A DNA stretch of 64,000 nt from Cryobacterium sp. N22 (GTDB lineage Bacteria > Actinomycetota > Actinomycetes > Actinomycetales > Microbacteriaceae): contig NZ_PJJP01000036.1 of assembly GCF_002929555.1 (NCBI RefSeq), positions 1 through 64,000 of the forward strand. Direction: 5' to 3'. Position 1 is the first letter of the stretch, and each line of letters begins with the position of its first letter. Shown here piece by piece: positions 30,812 to 38,148 of this stretch. Both the position numbers and the translations under genes were made by a program. The notes beneath the pieces were generated by a model. The model made no database searches. It saw only the letters and a list, made by a program, of their open reading frames with translations, and was not told where the DNA came from.

Positions 30812-30893
30812 GACGCGAGATGCCCCGTTGCGGACGAGTTGCTCCGGTTTAGGGAGCAGCTCGTCCGGAACGGGGCAACTGGGTGGTGCGGGT
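30812..30893 (+). repeat. Hairpin-bearing repeat, copy 2 (24-bp stem)
   Basis: Bases 30822-30845 and 30853-30876 form a 24-position stem with one G-G mismatch and one G-U pair around the 7-base loop ggtttag. The repeat extends on both sides and matches 30481-30564. This copy is the more intact one. Confidence 0.85.
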
Positions 30894-30920
30894 CGTGCGG
30901 TTCGCACCGCGCGCGTTGGG

Positions 30921-32264
30921 CTAGCGGACGGCGAGCTCTTCGGCCACCAGGAACGCCAGTTCGAGCGACTGCATGTGGTTGAGCCGCGGGTCGCAGAGCG
31001 ACTCGTACCGGGTCGCCAGGGCGGCCTCGTCGATGTGCTCAGAGCCACCGAGGCATTCGGTGACGTCGTCACCGGTGAGTTCCACGTGGATGCCGCCGGG
31101 GTGCGTGCCGACGGAGCGGTGCGCCTCGAAGAAGCCCTTGACCTCGTCGACCACGTCGTCGAAACGACGCGTCTTGTAGCCGGTGGGCGTGGTGACGCCG
31201 TTGCCGTGCATAGGGTCGGTGACCCAGAGCGGCATGGCGTCGCTGGCCTTGATCGCCTCGAGCAGCGGCGGCAGGGCGTCGCGGATCTTGCCGGCGCCCA
31301 TCCGGGTGATGAAGGTCAGACGGCCGGGCTCGCGGTTGGGGTCGAGCTTGTCGATCAGGCGCAGCATGTCGTCGATCGAGGTGCTCGGGCCGAGCTTGAC
31401 GCCGATCGGGTTGCGCACGCGGGACAGGAAGTCCACGTGGGCGCCGTCGATCTCCCGGGTGCGTTCGCCGATCCAGACGAAGTGCGCCGAGGTGTTGTAC
31501 GGCGTGCCGGTGCGGGAGTCGATGCGCGTCATGGGGCGCTCGTAGTCCATCAGCAGGCCCTCGTGGCTGGTGTAGAACTCCGTGCGCCGCATGGCCTCGA
31601 AGTCGGCCCCGCAGGCGATCATGAACTTGATGGCGCGGTCGATGTCCTTGGCCAGGCCCTCGTAGCGCTGGTTGGCCGGGTTCTTGGCGAAGCCCTGGTT
31701 CCAGCTGTGCACCTGGCGGAGGTCCGCGAAGCCGCCCTGGGTGAAGGCGCGAATGAGATTGAGGGTGGATGCGCTCGTGTGGTACGCCTTCACCAGCCGG
31801 TCGGGGTCGGCCTCGCGGGACTCCGGGGTGAAGTCGTAACCGTTGACGATGTCGCCGCGGTAGGCCGGCAGGGTGACGCCGCCGCGGGTCTCGAAGTCGC
31901 TGGAGCGGGGCTTGGCGAATTGGCCGGCCATGCGGCCCATCTTCACCACAGGCATGGAGGCGCCGTAGGTGAGCACGACGGCCATCTGCAGCACGGTCTT
32001 CACGCGGTTGCGGATCTGCTCCGCGGTGGCGCCGCTGAAGGTCTCGGCGCAGTCGCCGCCCTGCAGCAGGAAGGCCTCGCCGCGGGCGGCCTCGGCCAGG
32101 CGGTCGCGCAGGATGTCGACCTCACCGGCGAAGACCAGCGGCGGCTGGGTGGCCAGCTCGGCGGAGGCGGCCGCGACGGCATCGGCATCCGGCCAGGCCG
32201 GCTGCTGCTTGATGGGAAGGGTGCGCCAATAGTCCAGTCCGGCGATCACAGATTTGTCTGCCAT
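30921..32264 (-). CDS. aroG: Class II 3-deoxy-D-arabino-heptulosonate 7-phosphate synthase
   Basis: It condenses phosphoenolpyruvate with erythrose 4-phosphate, the first step of the shikimate pathway. It is the plant-like class II type found in actinobacteria, 447 residues. Family signatures seen are FLLQGGDCAETF, VVLTYGASMPVVKMGRMAGQFAKPRS, HTSASTLNLIRAF, WVTDPMHGN and HPGGIHVELTG, which carry the metal and phosphate ligands (Cys, His, Glu, Asp). ATG 32264 (MADKSVIAGLDYW) is chosen; GTG 32291 would add nine residues and is possible. The neighbouring acyltransferase gene ends 94 bases upstream. Confidence 0.95.
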   Translation of the reverse strand: MADKSVIAGLDYWRTLPIKQQPAWPDADAVAAASAELATQPPLVFAGEVDILRDRLAEAARGEAFLLQGGDCAETFSGATAEQIRNRVKTVLQMAVVLTYGASMPVVKMGRMAGQFAKPRSSDFETRGGVTLPAYRGDIVNGYDFTPESREADPDRLVKAYHTSASTLNLIRAFTQGGFADLRQVHSWNQGFAKNPANQRYEGLAKDIDRAIKFMIACGADFEAMRRTEFYTSHEGLLMDYERPMTRIDSRTGTPYNTSAHFVWIGERTREIDGAHVDFLSRVRNPIGVKLGPSTSIDDMLRLIDKLDPNREPGRLTFITRMGAGKIRDALPPLLEAIKASDAMPLWVTDPMHGNGVTTPTGYKTRRFDDVVDEVKGFFEAHRSVGTHPGGIHVELTGDDVTECLGGSEHIDEAALATRYESLCDPRLNHMQSLELAFLVAEELAVR

Positions 32265-32358
32265 TACAACCGGTTCGGTGGGGTCTACCACGGGACTGAG
32301 CCTGTTTTCTCTAAAGCGGCCCGCACGAGCGCGGGTCTGGGATGAACGATATTCGAGC

Positions 32359-33048
32359 CTAGCGTGAAAGGCTGGCGCGCTTCTCTTTGACACTGGTGGC
32401 GTACACGTCGACGTACTCCTGGGTGCTGAGGCGGCGCAGTTCGTACATCAGCTCGTCCGTCACGGAGCGCAACACGAACCTGTCCCCCTCCATTCCCTCG
32501 AACCGGCTGAAGTCCAGCGGCTCACCGATGACGATGCCGATCCGGCGCACCTTGGGGATGCGGGTGCCGGTGGGCATGGCCTTCTCGGTGTCGATCATGG
32601 CCACGGGCACGACGGGGACGCCGGCCTCCAGCACCATCCGGGCCACACCCGTGCGGCCCCGGTACATGCGGGCGTCCGGGCTGCGGGTGCCCTCGGGATA
32701 GATGCCGAGCGCTCCCCCGCCGTTCAGCACGGCGAGGCCGGTGTTCAGCGAGTCCTCCGACGCCTTGCCGCCGGAGCGGTCGATGGGCAGCTGGCCGGTG
32801 GCCTTGAAGAACTGCCGGGTCGCCCAGCCCTTGAGGCCGGTGCCGGTGAAGTACTCGCTCTTGGCGAGGAAGACCACCCGGCGCGGTACGACGAGCGGCA
32901 GGAACACCGAGTCGATGAACGACAGGTGGTTGCTCGCCAGGACGACGCCGCCCTCCTTGGGGATGTTGTCCAGCCCGATCACCCAGGGCCGAAAGAGGCC
33001 GAGCAGGAGAGGGCCGGCCACAATATTCTTCATGAACCAGTAGAACAT
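32359..33048 (-). CDS. plsC: 1-acyl-sn-glycerol-3-phosphate acyltransferase (PlsC family)
   Basis: PlsC-type enzymes acylate lysophosphatidic acid to phosphatidic acid at the membrane. The 229-residue protein has a hydrophobic N-terminus (4-25), the catalytic NHLSFID at 40-46 (HX4D) and the acceptor-binding YPEGTRSPD at 117-125. The acyl donor and exact acceptor cannot be told from sequence. ATG 33048 starts about 66 bases after the glucokinase stop, and the two genes probably share a transcript. Confidence 0.9.
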   Translation of the reverse strand: MFYWFMKNIVAGPLLLGLFRPWVIGLDNIPKEGGVVLASNHLSFIDSVFLPLVVPRRVVFLAKSEYFTGTGLKGWATRQFFKATGQLPIDRSGGKASEDSLNTGLAVLNGGGALGIYPEGTRSPDARMYRGRTGVARMVLEAGVPVVPVAMIDTEKAMPTGTRIPKVRRIGIVIGEPLDFSRFEGMEGDRFVLRSVTDELMYELRRLSTQEYVDVYATSVKEKRASLSR

Positions 33049-33114
33049 CGGTGTCCTTAAGTGAGCGGATGCCGGCCGGCGGGGTGCAGCGCTGTCGTAC
33101 GCAGCACAGCCAGC

Positions 33115-34062
33115 CTACTCACCGGTCACGTGTCGGCGGGCGAGGTCGGCGGCGCCGACGACGCCGGCGTCGTTGACGAGTTCCGCGATCGCGAACTCGG
33201 CCTCCGGGTGGTAGCCGCGGGCGGGCAGGTTGGCGAGGTAGGCGGTGCGGATCGGCTCCAGGAGCTGCTCGCCGGCCGCGGCGACGCCGCCGCCGAACAC
33301 GAACACCTGCGGGTCGAGCACCGCGGCGAGGCTCGCGCAGGCCTGGCCGAGCGAGGTGCCCAGCTGGCGCAGCGCCGCGAGGGCGCCGGGGTCGCTGTCC
33401 TGGATCAGCCGGCCGATGTCCTTGCCGGTGAGCTTGCCGCGCTTGGCACGAGCGGCGGCCAGCCCCAGGCCGATCCCGCCGGCATCCGCGAACTCGTTGG
33501 CGATGCGCGCCAGCGCCCGCCCTGAGCCGTACTGTTCGATGCAGCCGTGCGCGCCGCAACCGCAGGGCAGGCCGTCCGGCACGACGCGCATGTGACCCAG
33601 CTCGGCGCCCACGCCGAAGCCGCCGCGGAACAGGCGGTCGTTGGAGACGATGGCACCGCCGACGCCGGTGCCGATGGTGAGGGTGACCATGTCGCTGTAC
33701 AGGCGGCCGGCGCCGAAGCAGAATTCGGCCCATCCGGCGGCGTTGGCGTCGTTCTCGACGATGATCGGCAGCGACAGACGCGACTCGAGCTTTTCGCGCA
33801 TCGGTTCGTTGCGCCAGTTGATGTTGGGGGCGTAGTACACGGTCGACTGGGCCGCGTCGATGAACCCGGCGGCGGCGACGCCGGCGGCCACGACCTCTTC
33901 GCCGACGGAGAGATCCTTGATCATCTCCACGACCGCGTTTTCGATCTCGAGCGGGTTCGCGGCGTCGGTCGGTCGACGATCCGATTTGATGATGGTTCCG
34001 AATTCGTCGACGAGGGCACCGGCGATCTTGGTTCCGCCGATGTCAATCCCAATGGCGTGCAC
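33115..34062 (-). CDS. glk: ROK-family glucokinase
   Basis: ROK kinases phosphorylate glucose (some use polyphosphate as well as ATP); here the glucose specificity is inferred. The 315-residue protein opens with the phosphate loop AIGIDIGGTKIAG. The catalytic segment is ENDANAAGWAEF, and the zinc-binding cluster is GLPCGCGAHGCIEQYGSG. No helix-turn-helix is present, so it is an enzyme and not a ROK repressor. GTG 34062 is backed by GAAAGG seven bases upstream; in-frame codons further upstream are weaker. Confidence 0.92.
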   Translation of the reverse strand: MHAIGIDIGGTKIAGALVDEFGTIIKSDRRPTDAANPLEIENAVVEMIKDLSVGEEVVAAGVAAAGFIDAAQSTVYYAPNINWRNEPMREKLESRLSLPIIVENDANAAGWAEFCFGAGRLYSDMVTLTIGTGVGGAIVSNDRLFRGGFGVGAELGHMRVVPDGLPCGCGAHGCIEQYGSGRALARIANEFADAGGIGLGLAAARAKRGKLTGKDIGRLIQDSDPGALAALRQLGTSLGQACASLAAVLDPQVFVFGGGVAAAGEQLLEPIRTAYLANLPARGYHPEAEFAIAELVNDAGVVGAADLARRHVTGE

Positions 34063-34264
34063 GAGCGCACCTTTCGTTGGTGGAGCAACAGGAAGTTCTT
34101 CAGGTCGGCTCAAAAAACGGCACGGGGCACGCAGCGACCTGATCGACCACGCAAGGCACCCCCTAGAGTGTAGTAAATGAGTACGCCGCCGGGAGAATCG
34201 CAGTTCAGGTCGATTCAGCGGCTAGAGTGGTCGCACTTACCCGTCCGGTGCCAAAGGAGTTACC

Positions 34265-36109
34265 GTGAAACAGTTCGATGAGCCCGCCGTCGTCCCCGCC
34301 GACCCGAACGCGAACGTCACCGACCTGTTGGTCGACCGTCTCGCCCTGACCCCACAATTGGTGCTGTTCTCCCTCCCCGAGAACGGCGGCTGGCTTCCGG
34401 TCACCACCGCCGCGTTCCACGCGCAGGTCGTCGCCCTGGCCAAGGGCTTTGTCGCCGCCGGTATTCAGCCCGGCGACAAGATCGGCCTGACCTGCAAGAC
34501 CCGCTACGAGTGGACGCTGATCGACTTCGCCGTCTGGTTCGCCGGCGCCGTGCTCGTGCCCGTCTACGAGACGAGTTCGCCCAGCCAGGTGCAGTGGATC
34601 CTCAGCGATTCCGGTGCGACCTCGTTGATCGTGGAAACCGCTGACCACTTCGCCCGCTTCGACGAGGTGCACCCCGACCTGCCCGACGTTGAGACGGTCT
34701 GGCAGATCGATCTGGGCGACCTGGACAAGCTCGCCGCCAGGGGCGTCGACGTTCCGGATGCCGAGATCGAGCGTCGCCGTCGCCTGGCCGTCGGCTCCGA
34801 CATGGCCACGCTGATCTACACCTCCGGCTCCACCGGCCGACCCAAGGGCTGCGTGCTCAGCCACGCCAACTTCGTCGAGACCAGCCGCAACGCCGGGATC
34901 GCCCTCAAGCCCGTTCTCACCGACGAGAACGGCGCATCCACTCTGTTGTTCATCACGACAGCGCACGTGTTCGCCCGCTTCATCGCGGTGCTCTGCGTGC
35001 ACGGCGGCGTTCGGGTGGGACACCAGCCGGACACCCGGCAGTTGCTCCCGTCACTGGGCAGCTTCAAGCCCACCTTCCTGCTCGCGGTCCCCCGGGTCTT
35101 CGAGAAGGTCTACAACTCCGCCGAGCAGAAGGCCGAAGCCGGCGGCAAGGGCAAGATCTTCGAGGCCGCCTCTGAGGTCGCCGTGGCGCACTCCAAGCTG
35201 GTCGAGGCCGGCGAGCGGATCCCGCTGGGTATGAAGGTCAAGTTCGCCCTGTTCGACAGGCTGGTCTACAGCAAGCTGCGCGCCGCGATGGGCGGCAACG
35301 TCAAGTTCGCCGTCTCCGGCTCCGCCCCGCTCGGCGCCCACCTGGGCCACTTCTTCCACAGCCTGGGCATCGTCATCCTCGAGGGCTACGGCCTGACCGA
35401 GACCACCGCTCCCGCGACGGTGAACCTGGCCACCAAGGCCAAGATCGGCAGTGTCGGTCCGGCGCTGCCCGGCGTCTCGGTGCGGGTGATGGACGACGGT
35501 GAGATCGAGGTGAAGGGTGTCAACGTCTTCACCGAGTACTGGAAGAACCCCGAGGCCACCGCCGCCGTCTTCGACGACGGCTGGCTGAAGACCGGTGACA
35601 TCGGCGCCCTCGACGACGACGGGTTCCTCTCGATCACCGGCCGCAAGAAGGAGATCATCGTGACCGCCGGCGGCAAGAACGTCGCGCCGGCAGCACTCGA
35701 AGACCCGATCCGGTCAAACCCGCTGGTGGGCCAGGTCATCGTCGTCGGCGACAAGAAGCCGTTCATCGCCGCGCTGGTCACCCTCGACCCCGAGATGCTG
35801 CCCGTCTGGCTGAACAACAACCACGAGGACGCCGGGATGTCCCTCATCGACGCGTCGGTGCACCCGAAGGTCCTCGCCGAGGTGCAGCGGGCCATCGACC
35901 ACGCCAATGAGACGGTGTCCAGGGCGGAGTCCATCCGCAAGTTCGTGGTGCTGCCGATCGAACTCACCGAGGCCGGTGGCTATCTCACCCCGAAGATGAG
36001 CATCAAGCGCGACGTCATCCTCCGCGACTTCGCGGCCGAGATCCAGAACCTCTACGGGGCGAATCCGATGACGGCCGCCGTGCCGGTGCGGGAGACCGCC
36101 CAGGACTGA
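34265..36109 (+). CDS. Long-chain fatty-acid-CoA ligase (FadD15-like)
   Basis: It activates fatty acids to acyl-CoA through an acyl-adenylate. The 614-residue AMP-binding enzyme has the P-loop-like YTSGSTGRPKG at 185-195, the EGYGLTETTAPATVNL segment, WLKTGDIG and a late catalytic-lysine region (LTPKMSIKRD). The short insert and the order resemble mycobacterial FadD15, whose gene (Rv2187) lies in the same conserved neighbourhood. GTG 34265 follows AAAGGAG at a good distance; TAGAGT at 34223-34228 may be its -10 box. Confidence 0.92.
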   Translation: MKQFDEPAVVPADPNANVTDLLVDRLALTPQLVLFSLPENGGWLPVTTAAFHAQVVALAKGFVAAGIQPGDKIGLTCKTRYEWTLIDFAVWFAGAVLVPVYETSSPSQVQWILSDSGATSLIVETADHFARFDEVHPDLPDVETVWQIDLGDLDKLAARGVDVPDAEIERRRRLAVGSDMATLIYTSGSTGRPKGCVLSHANFVETSRNAGIALKPVLTDENGASTLLFITTAHVFARFIAVLCVHGGVRVGHQPDTRQLLPSLGSFKPTFLLAVPRVFEKVYNSAEQKAEAGGKGKIFEAASEVAVAHSKLVEAGERIPLGMKVKFALFDRLVYSKLRAAMGGNVKFAVSGSAPLGAHLGHFFHSLGIVILEGYGLTETTAPATVNLATKAKIGSVGPALPGVSVRVMDDGEIEVKGVNVFTEYWKNPEATAAVFDDGWLKTGDIGALDDDGFLSITGRKKEIIVTAGGKNVAPAALEDPIRSNPLVGQVIVVGDKKPFIAALVTLDPEMLPVWLNNNHEDAGMSLIDASVHPKVLAEVQRAIDHANETVSRAESIRKFVVLPIELTEAGGYLTPKMSIKRDVILRDFAAEIQNLYGANPMTAAVPVRETAQD

Positions 36110-36121
36110 GAGCGCGCAAAG

Positions 36122-36161
36122 ACGAACGAGCTGCCCGGCAACCGCGGGGCAGCTCGTTCGT
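36122..36161. terminator. Bidirectional terminator between fadD-like gene and def
   Basis: ACGAACGAGCTGCCC (36122-36136) and GGGCAGCTCGTTCGT (36147-36161) form a perfect 15-bp stem with a 10-nt loop. It is followed by TTTA on the plus strand and, on the minus strand, by CTTTG. It lies between two convergent stop codons. Confidence 0.85.
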
Positions 36162-36172
36162 TTATGCGTGGG

Positions 36173-36664
36173 CTAGAACCAGTCGGACTCGCGGACTTCC
36201 TTCATCGCCGCCCGGCGGTTCTCCTTGTCGAGCCGGTCCAGGTAGAGCAGCCCGTCGAGGTGGTCGGTCTCATGCTGGAGCGCCTGCGCCATCAGCCCCT
36301 CGCCGGCGACAGCGACGGGGTTGCCGGCCAGGTCGATGCCGGTGACCCTGGCGAACGGATAGCGCTTGGTCGGGTACCACAGGCCGGGGACCGACAGGCA
36401 GCCCTCGTCGACCAGTTCCGGCTCCCCCGCCAACTCCACCAGAACCGGGTTGAGGATGTATCCGATGTCCCCGTCGATGTTGTAGCTGAAGGCGCGCAGG
36501 TTCACGCCGATCTGGGCGGCGGCCACGCCGGCCCGGCCCGGCAGCTTCACGCTGTCCAGCAGGTCTTCGACGAGGCTGCGCACCCTGGCGTCGATGGTGC
36601 CGATCGGCTCTGAGCGGGTCTTGAGGACGGGATCGCCCAGCAGGCGGATCTGGCGTTCGGGCAC
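36173..36664 (-). CDS. def: Peptide deformylase
   Basis: It removes the formyl group from the initiator methionine of new proteins. The 163-residue metalloenzyme has all three family motifs: GVAAAQIG (46-53), EGCLSVPG (87-94, metal Cys89) and QHETDHLDG (130-138, metal histidines and catalytic glutamate). The start is GTG 36664. A MinD-like ATPase gene lies 45 bases upstream on the same strand and may be in the same transcript. Confidence 0.96.
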   Translation of the reverse strand: MPERQIRLLGDPVLKTRSEPIGTIDARVRSLVEDLLDSVKLPGRAGVAAAQIGVNLRAFSYNIDGDIGYILNPVLVELAGEPELVDEGCLSVPGLWYPTKRYPFARVTGIDLAGNPVAVAGEGLMAQALQHETDHLDGLLYLDRLDKENRRAAMKEVRESDWF

Positions 36665-36709
36665 GGGTGGCTCTCTTCAGAATGGAACGGGTGGGGAGTA
36701 CGGAGGGCT

Positions 36710-38092
36710 TCAGGCGCGGCGCTCGGCCGGCAACCCTTCAACGACGAGCGCGGCGAGGGTGCGCGCGGCCAACCGGGTGATCGGCTTGAGGTCCTTGAAG
36801 GACACCACACTGCCGGCGGCCAGCTGCGGGTCGTACGGGATCCGCACGATCTCGCGCACCCGGGACCGGAAGTGCGACTCGATCTCCTCGAGCTTGACCA
36901 GGTTGGTGCCCTGGGTCGCGGTGTTGAGGGCGACGATGGCGTTGCGCACGAGTTCGCCGTAGCCATTGGCCTCGAGCCAGGTCAGCGTTTCGGAGGCCAG
37001 CCGGGCCTCGTCGACGCTGCCGCCGGACACGATCACGATGGAATCGGCGCGCTGCAGGGTGGCCCGCATGACCGAGTGCACGATCCCGGTGCCGCAGTCG
37101 GTCAACACGATGGAGTAGAACCGGGCCGCGAGGTCGGCGACGACGTTGTAGTCGTTCTCGTCGAACGCCTCGGACAGAAGGGGGTCGGTGTCGCTGGCCA
37201 GGATGTCCAGCCGGGTCTCGTCCCGGGACACCAGTGCCGAGAAGTCGGTGAAGCCACCGATGGAGGCCGCCTTGGTCACGACGTCGCGCACCGTCGACCT
37301 GGTCTGTTTGGAGACCCGTTCGCTCAGGGTGCCCCGGTCGGGGTTGGCGTCGACGGCGATGATCCGGTCTTCCCTGGCGTCGGCCATGGCCATGCCGAGC
37401 AGTGCGGTGACGGTGGTCTTGCCCACTCCGCCCTTGCGGGTGAGGATCGGGACGAACCGCGCGCCGCCCTCGAACTGCTTCTGGATGCGCTCGTCCATGG
37501 CCTGGTGCGCGCGCACGGCGGCCGAGTCGCCCAGGTTGACGAGGTGGAAGGTGGCGTTGTAGACGAAGCGGTTCCAGCTACCGTTCGGCGCACGACGGGT
37601 CTTGCGGTTGATCTCCAGCAGCCGGTCGGAGGTGAGCATCGACGCGGATTCCGGGGCGACGGCATCCGTTCGGCTGCGGTCCCGCCGGCTGGCCGTTGCG
37701 GCGCTCGTGGGACCGGTCTGTCGGGACAGCGCTGCCGCTGCGGTGCCGCTCGCGCCCAACGGAGCCGCGGCCGGCCGTGCCGGCTGCGGGGTGACGATCT
37801 CGATGGTGTGCGTGCCGGGGTGCGCGCCGGTGGACGACCTGTCGTGGTCGTGCGTGGCGGCGGCCGCGACAGCGGACCTGGGCAGGCCGGCACCGCCGAG
37901 CGAGACGAAGCTCTCCGGCAGGGCGGCGGCCAGATTGTCGAAGGTGTGCGGCGGGAGTTCGCTGTGGTAGTCGTCACCCTGTCGCGCCCTGGCAGCGCCG
38001 GACACCGGCGTCCCGGCCCCTGCCGGGGCCGGGTTCAGCTGACCGTCACCCTCGTCGTACGGTTCGGCATCGTCTGTCCGTCGATCTGTCAC
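36710..38092 (-). CDS. MinD/ParA-like ATPase with long disordered N-terminus
   Basis: The protein has 460 residues. The first 150 are Ala/Pro/Gly/Ser/Asp rich with no visible fold. A conserved lead-in (about 155-205, LLEINRKTRRAPNGSWNRFVYNATFHLVNLGDSAA) comes before the ATPase domain with the deviant Walker A KGGVGKTT at 220-227 and DANPDRGTLSERV. This layout is typical of actinobacterial MinD-like proteins related to those encoded beside type VII secretion loci, but no such locus is in the window. Its role is unknown. GTG 38092 is preceded by GAGGAG. Confidence 0.82.
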   Translation of the reverse strand: MTDRRTDDAEPYDEGDGQLNPAPAGAGTPVSGAARARQGDDYHSELPPHTFDNLAAALPESFVSLGGAGLPRSAVAAAATHDHDRSSTGAHPGTHTIEIVTPQPARPAAAPLGASGTAAAALSRQTGPTSAATASRRDRSRTDAVAPESASMLTSDRLLEINRKTRRAPNGSWNRFVYNATFHLVNLGDSAAVRAHQAMDERIQKQFEGGARFVPILTRKGGVGKTTVTALLGMAMADAREDRIIAVDANPDRGTLSERVSKQTRSTVRDVVTKAASIGGFTDFSALVSRDETRLDILASDTDPLLSEAFDENDYNVVADLAARFYSIVLTDCGTGIVHSVMRATLQRADSIVIVSGGSVDEARLASETLTWLEANGYGELVRNAIVALNTATQGTNLVKLEEIESHFRSRVREIVRIPYDPQLAAGSVVSFKDLKPITRLAARTLAALVVEGLPAERRA

Positions 38093-38148
38093 AGCAGACT
38101 CCTCGTTCTTTCGCGGGCCACGAATGGGGCCCCAAATCAGGCCTCAGC

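Larger units (their letters stand above)
30202..30920. other. 719-bp gene-free, repeat-rich island
   Basis: No convincing coding region is present on either strand. The stretch is a patchwork: a 70-bp direct repeat (30333-30402 and 30583-30652), an 80-bp repeat with a long internal hairpin (30481-30564 and 30812-30893), a decayed palindrome (30733-30793) related to one at 42458-42518, and several copies of a GTCGACAAGCTCGACCA-like element in both directions. It separates the kinase gene from the DAHP synthase gene, which face each other, so some hairpins may end transcription. Confidence 0.85.

Noticed and set aside
30333-30893. Repeats in the intergenic island as a CRISPR array
   Set aside because: There are different repeat types, each in two copies with unequal spacing and no unique spacers of constant size; no cas gene is near.
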